DNA from: Promethearchaeota archaeon
Lineage (GTDB): Archaea; Asgardarchaeota; Lokiarchaeia; Sigyniarchaeales; SOKP01
NCBI GenBank assembly: GCA_011364975.1
Contig: RDOE01000026.1
Location: 1-39,906 of the forward strand
DNA length: 39,906 bases
Direction: 5' to 3'
Notes under the pieces: generated by a model
The model's database searches: none
What the model was told of the DNA's origin: nothing
Seen by the model: the letters and a program-made list of their open reading frames with translations, nothing else
Shown here: positions 17,910 to 26,510 of the stretch, piece after piece
Numbering within the stretch: the first letter of the stretch is position 1
How the letters are laid out: every line of letters begins with the position of its first letter
Translations under genes and position numbers: made by a program

Positions 17910-18347
17910 ATGTTACTTCAAATGGGAGATCCTTTATTTTTTATCTTATGGCTTATACTAGCAACAGTGATTGTCTTTTTAATTATGCTTATTTCAGTTA
18001 GAGTTGTTGTAAGTAAAACTAAAGCCTCAGATAAAAAATTCTTGATCCTTCTTTTAGCATTTGTTTCAGTATTACTTCTACCTATTATTGTTAACGCAAT
18101 AATGCTAGTTCTTAACCTAATAGGTGGTGCTATCGCCTCATTAAGAGATCTGATAGATGGTGGGGGTCAGAATTTCTTAGCAAATTTTGCTCCTATAATC
18201 TTCTTCCTACTGCTCTTAGCAATTACAAAATGGTTAGTAGATATTAGTTGGGAACATGCATTATGGGTTTCACTGTTGACACTGTTTATCTTATATATTA
18301 TCTATTCTTTAGTTCCAGAACTTTATACTTTTGTCCAATTTGGATAA
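17910..18347 (+). CDS. Four-helix membrane protein of unknown function
   Basis: A 145-residue protein with about four transmembrane segments: residues 8-32, 42-70, 90-110 and 115-138. Loops are short, with a basic stretch SKTKASDKK after the first helix and SLRDLIDGGGQN between the second and third. GAGGA-like sequence gagga at 17898-17902 sits seven bases before the ATG, one of the few Shine-Dalgarno-like sites in the window. No family recognised. It is convergent with rpoB, 44 bases away. Confidence 0.65.
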   Translation: MLLQMGDPLFFILWLILATVIVFLIMLISVRVVVSKTKASDKKFLILLLAFVSVLLLPIIVNAIMLVLNLIGGAIASLRDLIDGGGQNFLANFAPIIFFLLLLAITKWLVDISWEHALWVSLLTLFILYIIYSLVPELYTFVQFG

Positions 18348-18351
18348 AAGA

Positions 18352-18362
18352 TTTTTTTTAAT
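18352..18362 (+). terminator. Poly-T terminator after the membrane-protein gene
   Basis: A run of eight or more T on the plus strand begins a few bases after the stop of the four-helix membrane protein, without a strong hairpin. This is the usual form of archaeal intrinsic termination. It lies in the 44-base gap between two convergent genes. Confidence 0.5.
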
Positions 18363-18391
18363 TTTAAAAATAAGAACTAAAAGAAGAAAAA

Positions 18392-21300
18392 TTAAATTTT
18401 TTCTTTCAATTTTAACCTAGGAGCTAAACCAAGAGACATCATTTCCTGTAATAACAACTTAAAAGCATATGAACAGACTACTTTTGATATCATCGTACCT
18501 TCACCACATACGGGGCAATATCTCTTATCTCTATTCCTATCATAAACAGCTAGCAACCCACATTTTTCACAAACTAAAATTACAGTCCTATCAGATTCAT
18601 CAAGTAATCTTTCCTTTAGTAATAAAGCAGATCCATGCCCAACTAAACAATCACGTTCCATTTCTCCAAATCTTAATCCTCCTTCTCTTGCTCGTCCCTC
18701 TGTAGGTTGCCTAGTTAGAATCTGTACAGGTCCACGTGCTCTGGCATGTAACTTATCCGCAACTAAATGGTATAGTTTTTGGTAATAAATTGGAGCACAA
18801 TAGATTCCTGCTTCATATTTTTCTCCTGTTATTCCATTATACATAACTTCCCTACCATTGAACTCAAAACCCGACTCTAATAGTTGTTCTTGAAGCTTAG
18901 TAATATCTTTCCATTCAAACGCAGTTGCATCTCCTAATTTCCCTGAATTACATGCAATTTTACCACTGATCCCCTCAAATAATTGCCCTAATGTCATTCT
19001 TGAAGGCATGGCATGAGGATTTACAATTATATCCGGAATTACACCCTCTGAGGTAAAAGGCATATCCTCTGCGGGTTGGACCAATCCAAGCACACCTTTT
19101 TGTCCATGGCGAGAGGAAAACTTATCTCCTAACTCTGGTATACGTAAATCTCTCACCTTAATCTTCACTAGCTTATTACCATCAACAGTTTCAGAAATAA
19201 TTACTGTATCTACAATACCTTGCTCATTATGGCGCATATTTTTGGATGTTTCTCTTCGGTTAGGCTGCATTAATTCAAATTCTTCATATGATTTAATAAA
19301 TCTTGGAGGTGAGGTCCGACCAATTAGGACGTCTCCGCCATTAACGGAAGTTTCTGGCTCTATAATACCATCCTCTTCAGACAATAACCGATATGACTCG
19401 GCAGACTTAAATCCTCTGACACCTCTCTCTGGAATCTCAAATTTATCTAGCTCTCCTCCCGGATATTTACGCTCTTCAGCATCATAAGTTCTAAAAAAAT
19501 GACTACGGGCTAAACCGCGATCGATCGAAGATTTATTAATGATAATGGCATCTTCAATATTGAAACCTTCAAAACTCATCATAGCGATAATAAAATTTTG
19601 ACCTGCTGGTCTCCTATTAATCCCTATTATCTCCATGGGGCTTGTTTTGACTAAAGGTTGCTGGGGATAATGAAGTGTATGACCTCGTGTATCAAGTCTT
19701 AAATGCATATTAGCAGCAAATAAACCTAACGCTTGCTTAACCATACCCGCTTCATATGTATTCCTTGGAGATTGATTATGTTCTGGAAAAGGTATAATCG
19801 ATGCACATATACCTAAAATAGCAGCGGGGGAAATTTCTAAGTGAGTATGCTCTGCGCTAATATCTTCCTCGAACATTGCGATATACGCATTCTCCTCTTC
19901 TTCAGCATCTAGATATTCAATAACCCCTTTCTGAATTAAATCTGACCAGTTATATTTCCCCTGTTTCAACTTTTCTATATCTTCATTAGATACTAAAAGT
20001 TGATTATTTTTTAGAATAAATAATGGTCTAGTAGCCCGCCCCTCATCACAGTTTATTTGTATTTCCTTGGAATCATGATAATATCCAATATTCACATGTT
20101 GGCCTATTTCTCCCTTTCTTCTTTTTTCCCTTAATTGATTTATAAACGGATTATATTTCTGATGGATACCAACTAACTTTCCGTTCAAAAATATTTTGGC
20201 TTTTTCTCCTTTTACATTTTTTACTTCGTTAATTGGAATTACGCCAAGATCAAGAAGTATATTTTCAATAATTCGCTCATCAGCACCTACAGAAATAATT
20301 GATGCTAATCCTAAATTCTTTACTAATCCACAATTTGGACCTTCTGGAGTTTCAGCAGGACAAATTTTGCCCCATTGGGTAGGATGCAAATCTCTAGCTT
20401 CAAAATGAGGTTGACTACGGCTTAAAGGAGAAATAACTCTTCTTAAATGGCTTAAAGTGCCCACATGATTCGTTCTATTTAAAAGTTGGCTAACGCCCGC
20501 TTTTCCTCCAACCCAATTCCCTGTTGCGAGAGCATGTCTAATTCTTTCAGTGATTACATCGGCTCTTACTGCGGTTTTAATGTTTGGTGCTCTTCCGCGT
20601 ACAGCAGTTCGTTCTAGTTGATACTTTATATCTTTAACAAGATTAAGAAAGGCTACTCTAAATAATGAAGTAAACAATTCACCCGCTAATTTTAAACGTT
20701 TATTAGCGTAGTGATCTTTATCATCAGGTTCTCTTAACCCCAATGCAAGTTCCATCACTTTTTGTGCCATTTGTCCGAGATAATATGCTTTCTTAATTCG
20801 GTCCTCTTCCAAATTTCCTATGTGGGGTAATAAGTATCTATCTAAGACTTGTAAGGCTCTTCTTATACGGTAATCTTTAGTTTGCCCTATTGCTACTCTT
20901 TTTCCGATATAGTCTAAAGCATTTTGTTGTGATTTCTCTGGATCTTTTAATACTTGAATCTCAGAGGCAACGTCTATCACTGGTATTAATTCTTTCTGAA
21001 TTTCTTCGTTTTCAGATATTGCCTCGAATATTTCTTTATCAGAATGCAGCCCAAGGGCTCTCATTAAAATAGCAAGAGGGATTTTTCCGGGAACTGAAGG
21101 AAACGAAACCCTTAAATTACCATCTTTTTTGCGTTCAATAGTTACTGGAGCTCGAAATCCACTTCTTGTAGAAAACACTTTTGCTTGGTGAGTAGCACTT
21201 GAACTCCTACTTGCTTCTTCAGCTAAAATTCTATTCGGGGCTAGATCTTCTTGTGTAACAAGAACGCGTTCAGTACCATTTATAATAAAGTAACCACCAG

Positions 21301-21763
21301 GATCAAGAGGGTCTTCTCCACGGTTCACTAATTCTTGTTCCGATAAATTTTCGAGAGGACAACGACAACTTTTAAGCATAATTGGTATTTTTCCTATGTA
21401 AATATCTAATGTTTCCTCTGGTTCTTCCCGTTGTGTTCGTTCATCAATAGTTATTGGAGTCATTTCTAATGTAATATCTGCAGCGTAGCTTAATTCTCGA
21501 ATACGAGCCTCAATTGGAGTTATATCCATTGTAGCCCCATCTGCTTCCCTCACTTTCGGTACTCCGACCTTAATTTTACCAAAATTAATTTTAAAGCCTG
21601 GAATATCTGGTACAACTTCACCGGACTCATCTACGATACTTTGCATTTCATGTTCGATAAAGTTATTATAAGAATCTAAATGCTGACGAACAAGACCTTT
21701 TTCGTCAAATAAACTTTTTAATACAACCCATTTATCATCATTACTTATTCTTTCAGAACTCAA
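18392..21763 (-). CDS. rpoB: DNA-directed RNA polymerase subunit B, unsplit
   Basis: The second-largest RNA polymerase subunit, 1123 residues in one chain, not divided into B' and B''. Landmarks include the N-terminal lobe and protrusion, GGYFIINGTERVL, the fork region HPTQWGKICPAETPEGPNCG, the hybrid-binding KIKVRDLRIPELGDKFSSRHGQKG, and a C-terminal clamp zinc ribbon CEKC...CPVC (about 1070-1092). The frame starts with TTG. It follows rpoH by 46 bases on the same strand. The genes for A' and A'', which usually follow rpoB in archaea, are not here; two membrane-protein genes on the other strand occupy that place. Confidence 0.98.
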   Translation of the reverse strand: MSSERISNDDKWVVLKSLFDEKGLVRQHLDSYNNFIEHEMQSIVDESGEVVPDIPGFKINFGKIKVGVPKVREADGATMDITPIEARIRELSYAADITLEMTPITIDERTQREEPEETLDIYIGKIPIMLKSCRCPLENLSEQELVNRGEDPLDPGGYFIINGTERVLVTQEDLAPNRILAEEASRSSSATHQAKVFSTRSGFRAPVTIERKKDGNLRVSFPSVPGKIPLAILMRALGLHSDKEIFEAISENEEIQKELIPVIDVASEIQVLKDPEKSQQNALDYIGKRVAIGQTKDYRIRRALQVLDRYLLPHIGNLEEDRIKKAYYLGQMAQKVMELALGLREPDDKDHYANKRLKLAGELFTSLFRVAFLNLVKDIKYQLERTAVRGRAPNIKTAVRADVITERIRHALATGNWVGGKAGVSQLLNRTNHVGTLSHLRRVISPLSRSQPHFEARDLHPTQWGKICPAETPEGPNCGLVKNLGLASIISVGADERIIENILLDLGVIPINEVKNVKGEKAKIFLNGKLVGIHQKYNPFINQLREKRRKGEIGQHVNIGYYHDSKEIQINCDEGRATRPLFILKNNQLLVSNEDIEKLKQGKYNWSDLIQKGVIEYLDAEEEENAYIAMFEEDISAEHTHLEISPAAILGICASIIPFPEHNQSPRNTYEAGMVKQALGLFAANMHLRLDTRGHTLHYPQQPLVKTSPMEIIGINRRPAGQNFIIAMMSFEGFNIEDAIIINKSSIDRGLARSHFFRTYDAEERKYPGGELDKFEIPERGVRGFKSAESYRLLSEEDGIIEPETSVNGGDVLIGRTSPPRFIKSYEEFELMQPNRRETSKNMRHNEQGIVDTVIISETVDGNKLVKIKVRDLRIPELGDKFSSRHGQKGVLGLVQPAEDMPFTSEGVIPDIIVNPHAMPSRMTLGQLFEGISGKIACNSGKLGDATAFEWKDITKLQEQLLESGFEFNGREVMYNGITGEKYEAGIYCAPIYYQKLYHLVADKLHARARGPVQILTRQPTEGRAREGGLRFGEMERDCLVGHGSALLLKERLLDESDRTVILVCEKCGLLAVYDRNRDKRYCPVCGEGTMISKVVCSYAFKLLLQEMMSLGLAPRLKLKEKI

Positions 21764-21809
21764 TATTTAAACAACCTTTTCTTTTTTAATCTTTAAACAA
21801 AAATAGGCT

Positions 21810-22067
21810 CTAAGCCTTTTCTTTTTTGACATATCTATAATAATTAATAGATTTTACTGTCGTATTAGAATCTCGTTGAATTCTAACGATATCGCCTTCC
21901 TTCGCTCCAATTGCGAGAGCTACTGGATCCTTATCTATCATTTGTGGTAAATCAGATACAGTAATTTGATATTTATTTAATAAATCGTTTACTTCTTCTT
22001 TTGTCATTAAATAATGTTTAGGTACTAATTCATGAAGTAATACATCAATCTTTCTTTTTTTTGTCAA
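21810..22067 (-). CDS. rpoH: RNA polymerase subunit H (Rpb5 C-terminal homologue)
   Basis: An 85-residue archaeal RpoH matching the assembly domain of eukaryotic Rpb5. The family sequence is obvious: LHELVPKHYLMTKEEVNDLL, then LPQMIDKDPVALAIGAKEGD and IVRIQRDS with the terminal YYRYV strand. The start is TTG; an upstream ATG in another frame runs into a stop. It precedes rpoB by 46 bases, the conserved archaeal order, so one transcript is expected. Confidence 0.96.
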   Translation of the reverse strand: MTKKRKIDVLLHELVPKHYLMTKEEVNDLLNKYQITVSDLPQMIDKDPVALAIGAKEGDIVRIQRDSNTTVKSINYYRYVKKEKA

Positions 22068-22176
22068 AAAGACATTCCTCTTTTCTCAATACTATTATGA
22101 AAAAAATACTATATTTCTAAAAAATTTTTCGATTTATTCATATATTCTACTTAATTATCGATAAAAAAAAAAATAA

Positions 22177-22812
22177 TTAGTTTGTTCTAACATAATTAAA
22201 AACCCAATAACCGCTTCTTTTACAAATAATATCAATAATATCTTCAGAATTTCTTCTTCGCAGGGACTGCAATATGAATTCAGCACCCATTTTTCTCTTT
22301 ATTACAAATTGAAAAAAACCCTTGCTATTTAAGAAATAGGAGATATCATCAAATATCTTAAGAAACTCTACTCTTCCCGCACGCATAGGGGGATTCATGT
22401 ATATGCCATCAAATCTGATTTTCTTACCCTTAAGAGGGTCAAAATAGTTTCCCTGGAGTACCCTCACACGCTTTAATTCATCTGATAGATTGGATTTTAT
22501 ATTCTCTCGAGTACACCAAACAGCTCTTTTATTAATATCGATAAAATAAACATTAGCTTGAGATAATTCATAAGCAATCACAATTCCTATGGGACCATAA
22601 CCACATCCTAAATCAAGAAAATTTTCTCGATTTTTTGGAAAGACCATATTTTCTATTAAAATTTTCGTTCCTAAATCTAGCTTTTTAAAAGAAAAAACTC
22701 CAGGTGTTGCTCGAAAAATGTAAAGATGCTTCCTTAAACTTACTGGAATGGTATGAAGCTTAAATTTAGCATCAGGGAATTCTGAAAAATAATGGGACTC
22801 TTCTTTTTTCAT
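22177..22812 (-). CDS. Class I SAM-dependent methyltransferase, probable RNA methyltransferase (MJ0882/RsmC-like)
   Basis: A 211-residue Rossmann methyltransferase. SAM motif I is FLDLGCGYGPIGI (residues 65-77) and the base-methylation motif is NPPMRAG (140-146), typical of enzymes that modify exocyclic amines of RNA bases. The length and N-terminal preamble (HYFSEFPDAKFKLHTIPVSL) recall the archaeal MJ0882 group, related to RsmC/RlmG rRNA guanine-N2 methyltransferases. It starts 12 bases after the cbf5 stop on the same strand, so co-transcription with the pseudouridine synthase supports an rRNA or tRNA target (inference). Confidence 0.88.
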   Translation of the reverse strand: MKKEESHYFSEFPDAKFKLHTIPVSLRKHLYIFRATPGVFSFKKLDLGTKILIENMVFPKNRENFLDLGCGYGPIGIVIAYELSQANVYFIDINKRAVWCTRENIKSNLSDELKRVRVLQGNYFDPLKGKKIRFDGIYMNPPMRAGRVEFLKIFDDISYFLNSKGFFQFVIKRKMGAEFILQSLRRRNSEDIIDIICKRSGYWVFNYVRTN

Positions 22813-22824
22813 ATTACTTTGAAA

Positions 22825-23850
22825 TTACGGTTTAATCTTAAATTCTTTCCAATTTGGATAAATTCCTCTTTCCATGAATATTTTACTTGAATTGGCTACA
22901 ATTCCAGATTTGGCTTTGTATATCTTCATTGCATTAAGTTTCGCAGTTCCAAATCCAATCAATTCTTTCTTTAATGTCATGAAAGCAACCTGCATGTTTG
23001 AATCGATTCTAGCATCTATATAACATACTCCCGCAGCTGCTAAATCTGCCCCATGGCATAAAGCATCCACAGCAGAATCTCGTACATAAATTTTTGGGGC
23101 ATGTTCCACCATTTTCTCCATAGGTGAAATCATACTTCTTAAATATTTTTCTTCCCCCTCTTCCATATAAATAGAATAGGCATCTTTTAAATTTTGGAGA
23201 GAAACGAGACTTTGATCCTCTTTAAATTTTCCTACTTTTGTTCTACGTAATTCCAACATATGTGCGCCAGAGCATAAAGCTTCTCCGATATCGAAACATA
23301 ATTTTCGAATATAAGTACCCGCTTCACAACCTACTTTAAATAAAACGTGATTCTGCTCCATCTCTAAGACGTTTAGGTAATAAATCTCTCTAATTCGCAA
23401 TTTTCGGATTACTGACGATTTAATTGGAGGGATTTGATAAATCTTACCTGTAAATGTTTTAAAAACTTTTTCAACCTTTTTTATTTTTTCAGAATTATGT
23501 AAGTTCATGACTCCAATGTATTCTTTTCCGGCACTTAATAACACAGACAAAACACGAGTTGCTCTCCCTAAAGCACATGGTAAAATTCCGGTTACTTTTG
23601 GATCTAAAGTTCCTCCATGGCCCGCATTTTCAATATTTAGGATTTTACGAACCCAAGAAACAACTTCATGGCTAGTAGGACCACTTGGTTTGTCAATATT
23701 AATCACTCCATAATCTAGCAACGCGTTAATATCTCTTTTATATGGATCACATCCATATTGATTGTCGGTTTTTTCTTGAGATTTGATCATTAATTGTTCT
23801 GGTTCATCTGATGGTAATTCAACGGCTTTAGGTTCCATCTTATTAAACAT
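22825..23850 (-). CDS. cbf5: tRNA/rRNA pseudouridine synthase Cbf5 (TruB family, H/ACA RNP catalytic subunit)
   Basis: Cbf5 makes pseudouridine in rRNA guided by H/ACA RNAs with Nop10, Gar1 and L7Ae, and can act alone at U55 of tRNA. The catalytic Asp83 lies in HGGTLDPKVTG. KPSGPTSHEVV and the thumb region are present, and a C-terminal PUA domain covers about residues 250-330 (KIYVRDSAVDALCHGADLAA, GFGTAKLNAM). At 341 residues it is normal for the family, with a 25-residue acidic N-terminal extension. The gene is continuous, without the mRNA intron found in some crenarchaeal cbf5 genes. It leads a minus-strand run cbf5, methyltransferase, rpoH, rpoB. Confidence 0.96.
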   Translation of the reverse strand: MFNKMEPKAVELPSDEPEQLMIKSQEKTDNQYGCDPYKRDINALLDYGVINIDKPSGPTSHEVVSWVRKILNIENAGHGGTLDPKVTGILPCALGRATRVLSVLLSAGKEYIGVMNLHNSEKIKKVEKVFKTFTGKIYQIPPIKSSVIRKLRIREIYYLNVLEMEQNHVLFKVGCEAGTYIRKLCFDIGEALCSGAHMLELRRTKVGKFKEDQSLVSLQNLKDAYSIYMEEGEEKYLRSMISPMEKMVEHAPKIYVRDSAVDALCHGADLAAAGVCYIDARIDSNMQVAFMTLKKELIGFGTAKLNAMKIYKAKSGIVANSSKIFMERGIYPNWKEFKIKP

Positions 23851-23936
23851 TCGGATTATATTCTATATAATATTAAATTAAGACAAGATTTAATGTTATT
23901 CAATTAGAAATTATTAACAATCGTAAAAAGTATTGC

Positions 23937-24039
23937 GGGCCATGTGGGAAATCCGCATTAATTCTGTTTGAATCAATGTATCGAACCCACGACCTTCAGG
24001 TTAAAAGCCTGCCGCGCTACCTGCCTGCGCTAATGGCCC
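23937..24039 (-). tRNA. tRNA-Lys(UUU) with a 30-nt intron in the T-loop (position 59/60)
   Basis: On the minus strand: acceptor GGGCCAT (from 24039), TA, D-arm GCGC/GCGC, anticodon stem GCAGG with loop CTTTTAA (anticodon TTT), variable AGGTC, T-stem GTGGG. T-loop TTCGAT is then interrupted at 23979-23950 and resumes with T and CCCAC. The intron forms a 9-bp hairpin CATTGATTC/GAATTAATG with loop AAACA. A 4-bp central helix TTCG/CGGA is flanked by bulges ATA and TTT, an ordinary bulge-helix-bulge. Cutting after the second bulge base gives the mature loop TTCGATT, exactly seven bases. No CCA is encoded. The 3' acceptor strand near 23937-23943 should be checked base by base, since one C decides full pairing. 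The outermost anticodon-stem pair is a mismatch (G-A). Confidence 0.9.
23950..23979 (-). other. tRNA-Lys T-loop intron, 30 nt
   Basis: Predicted splice sites are the second base of each three-base bulge (ATA on the 5' side, TTT on the 3' side). Removal restores T-loop TTCGATT between the paired T-stem strands GTGGG and CCCAC. Canonical archaeal tRNA introns sit at 37/38; this one is at 59/60. Confidence 0.88.
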
Positions 24040-24174
24040 TAGTATGGTTTATTGTTAATATTACTTCTTATCAAATCTAATTTATGAAATTGTAAAAGAA
24101 TAAATCTATAATAATATTAAACTTTTTCCATTCAGATTAATTATCTACTTACTTGAAATGATTATCTCTCTAAT

Positions 24175-25191
24175 TTAAATAAAATGTTGATATCCAAAAC
24201 TATGTAGTTTTACTCTTTTATTATCTTTTAAAAGATATACATTCTCATCAGAGATAACCCTTCCGATTTTAATTAGAGTTCCCCCTTTCTCCCGGATTAA
24301 GTTTTTTGCAATCTCATAATTATTTGGATTTATAGTAAATAGATGTATAAATTCCTCACCACCATTAAAAATAAGCTCCTCTAAATTCGTTTTAAATTCT
24401 GCTGAATATTCTTTGGCTTCAGTTACGTATAATTCTTCATTAAAATTAATTTCAAAACCTTTATTTGGATTAGATTTTATAAGATCTAATAAAGATTTTG
24501 CTAATCCGTCAGATGAGTCAATACCCGCAGTTGCAATGTTGTTTTCTGCTAAAGTGTAACCCTCTTTTCCTATATCATCTGGTTCTAGTATACTTTTAAT
24601 AGCGCGATTATACTTCAAGTAATCGTTAACATTACCCTTCCTTTTAAGAAGAATATTAAAACCTACTCCCGTTAATCCAAATTTACCAGTTGAAACCAAT
24701 AAATCTCCCTTCCTCATACCAGACCTATAGATTATTTTCTCTTGGTCCTGAAATCCAAACACAGTGGGATTAATAATTATTTCCTTTGATTGATTAATAT
24801 CTCCACCTAAATATTCAATATTCCATTTATGACTAGCATCTACAATCCCCTCGATTAATTGCCTAAAATCTTCAATAAGAAGGTTATTAGGTAGACCTAA
24901 AGAAACAATTATCGCAATTGGTTTAACTCCTTTAACTATGAGATCACTAATATTCATGATAACTGCTTTTCGACCAATATGAAAAAAACTCATTTGGGGT
25001 GGAACATCCGTTGTAGAAACCAACATATCAGAATTAAAAACCAATCTATTACATTTTCGATGATCGTCGAGTGAGAAAAAGAAAGAGTCATCTCGAATTA
25101 AATTTTTTCCTGTCTTCAGAGAGATTATTTCTTCAATCAAATCGATAAGCTTATTCTCACCAAAATGGGCAATATTTTTATTAGGATTCAT
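24175..25191 (-). CDS. thiL: Thiamine-monophosphate kinase
   Basis: ThiL phosphorylates thiamine monophosphate to the cofactor thiamine pyrophosphate. The 338-residue chain matches the PurM/ThiL fold: DDSFFF (Asp-Asp start of the first metal site), FNSDMLVSTTDVPPQMSFFH, the dimer segment IGRKAVIMNISDLIVKGVKP, GGDINQSKEIIINPTVFG, and TAGIDSSDGLAKSLLDLI near the C-terminal domain. GGEEFIHLF is the usual final ThiL motif. Length agrees with the family. It stands between tRNA-Lys and tRNA-Thr and shows no operon partner. No other thiamine genes are in the window, so salvage or distant synthesis genes are presumed. Confidence 0.93.
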   Translation of the reverse strand: MNPNKNIAHFGENKLIDLIEEIISLKTGKNLIRDDSFFFSLDDHRKCNRLVFNSDMLVSTTDVPPQMSFFHIGRKAVIMNISDLIVKGVKPIAIIVSLGLPNNLLIEDFRQLIEGIVDASHKWNIEYLGGDINQSKEIIINPTVFGFQDQEKIIYRSGMRKGDLLVSTGKFGLTGVGFNILLKRKGNVNDYLKYNRAIKSILEPDDIGKEGYTLAENNIATAGIDSSDGLAKSLLDLIKSNPNKGFEINFNEELYVTEAKEYSAEFKTNLEELIFNGGEEFIHLFTINPNNYEIAKNLIREKGGTLIKIGRVISDENVYLLKDNKRVKLHSFGYQHFI

Positions 25192-25313
25192 AGAATAAAG
25201 GATTCTTATTAATAATTAACTATTAATCTTAATTACATTTAATGGAGGATTAAGTATTAATGGTTAACCACAAAATTAAAAATTAACCCCTTCTTTCATT
25301 AAAAATATTCACT

Positions 25314-25385
25314 GCCCTTGTAACTCAGCGGTAGAGTGATTGATTCGTAATCAATCAGTCGGGGGTTCAAGTCCCCCCAGGGGCT
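25314..25385 (+). tRNA. tRNA-Thr(CGU)
   Basis: A compact 72-base tRNA without intron. Acceptor GCCCTTG pairs with CAGGGGC (one G-T pair). The D-stem is ACTC/GAGT, the anticodon stem ATTGA/TCAAT encloses TTCGTAA (anticodon CGT), and T-stem GGGGG/CCCCC encloses TTCAAGT. The discriminator is T, the threonine identity base in archaea, and CCA is not encoded. It lies on the plus strand between two minus-strand genes, five bases from the GTPase stop. Confidence 0.96.
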
Positions 25386-25390
25386 TTCAA

Positions 25391-26404
25391 TTATACATCT
25401 TGAGTTATTACATACTTTTGAATCATTTGTAACGCTAACATTTTAAACGCATCATCAATATTCTCTCCAGTTTTAGCTGATGTTTCGATATAGGATAATT
25501 GTAACTGTAGAGCTAATTTCTCCCCGACTTCAGAAGTTACTTTTCGATCATTTGCTAAATCTATTTTATTTCCTACAAGAATTAATGAGATCCCTGGAGA
25601 TGCCTTAATAACTTCATTATGCCAAATTTCTATATTTTCAAAGGAAGATTGATTAGTTACATCATATACTAATATACCAGCTTCCGCATTTGCTAAATAA
25701 GATTGTCTCACTCTTTTAAACTGAGCCTGTCCTGCTAAATCCCATATAACAAAACGAACTCGGCTATTTAAACCTTCAAAGTTGCATTCTTTTTTCATAA
25801 TTGAGGTTCCTATTGTTGATTTATAATCACTTGCAAACGCATTTTCTACAAACCTATGGACCATGCTAGTTTTACCTACAGCGCCATCGCCTCCAAGGAT
25901 TAATTTAAATGCATATTCTCCAGATTTTACATTTATTTTTTGCAGTTGTTCTATTTTTCTTTCAATGTGAGTTGCCATATTTTCTTTAGTTAACAAAGGA
26001 ATAACAGGACTTACAGATCTTCCATCAAATATCCTCGCAATTTTTTCAGCAGCTAAATATGCATAAGGGAATACTGGATCTACTCCTGCAATAGCATCCA
26101 ATACAGTCACAAAAACAGCTTCAGGACCCGCTTCGCAAAAAATTAAGCGATAATCTTCTGTATCAAAAGTGCCCGTACCAAAAGAGCCTGAACTAAATTC
26201 TTCAGTGATTCTTGTTAATACTGGCTCTACTAAGGCACTTACTCCCACAAGTATATCTTCATCTACTGACTTTTCAGAAGAACGCGTTAAAGAATCAATT
26301 ATTAATCCATCTCTATTTACGATAAGTGCAGCTACCAAATCTTCACCAATACTTTGATTGTACCATTCCAATAACGCTTTCAATTTCTTAGTATCGACAG
26401 ACAA
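25391..26404 (-). CDS. Fusion protein: roadblock/LC7 domain plus Ras/Rab-like small GTPase
   Basis: Residues 1-125 form a roadblock/LC7 (MglB-like) domain: LVAALIVNRDGLIIDSLT, DILVGVSALVEPVLTRITEE, DYRLIFCEAGPEAVFVTVLD. A linker helix (about 144-160) leads to a complete G domain: G1 GDGAVGKT (172-179), G3 DLAGQ (222-226, catalytic Gln kept), G4 NKID (279-282), G5 ETSAK (307-311). In bacteria MglB, a roadblock dimer, is the GTPase-activating partner of MglA; in eukaryotes roadblock proteins regulate Rags and dynein. Here regulator and switch are on one chain, so self-activation or dimerisation through the roadblock part is an attractive inference. It starts with TTG. The C-terminus (VITQDV) has no lipid-modification motif. 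It is transcribed alone between tRNA-Thr and the crotonase gene. Confidence 0.95.
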   Translation of the reverse strand: MSVDTKKLKALLEWYNQSIGEDLVAALIVNRDGLIIDSLTRSSEKSVDEDILVGVSALVEPVLTRITEEFSSGSFGTGTFDTEDYRLIFCEAGPEAVFVTVLDAIAGVDPVFPYAYLAAEKIARIFDGRSVSPVIPLLTKENMATHIERKIEQLQKINVKSGEYAFKLILGGDGAVGKTSMVHRFVENAFASDYKSTIGTSIMKKECNFEGLNSRVRFVIWDLAGQAQFKRVRQSYLANAEAGILVYDVTNQSSFENIEIWHNEVIKASPGISLILVGNKIDLANDRKVTSEVGEKLALQLQLSYIETSAKTGENIDDAFKMLALQMIQKYVITQDV

Positions 26405-26510
26405 AAGTTAATCAACTTTAAGATTTGATTTTTAGTATTGTAATATATAAATTATATATTTTAGTTAAAGATAAGGGAATAAAAATTTTATCTATTTAAT
26501 TTATATCCTT

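Noticed and set aside
19242..19487. Plus-strand frame of 81 codons within rpoB
   Set aside because: It is antisense to a highly conserved part of rpoB, with low-complexity composition. Similar shadow frames inside panB, nrdD, cbf5, DP1, orc1 and the crotonase gene were dropped for the same reason.
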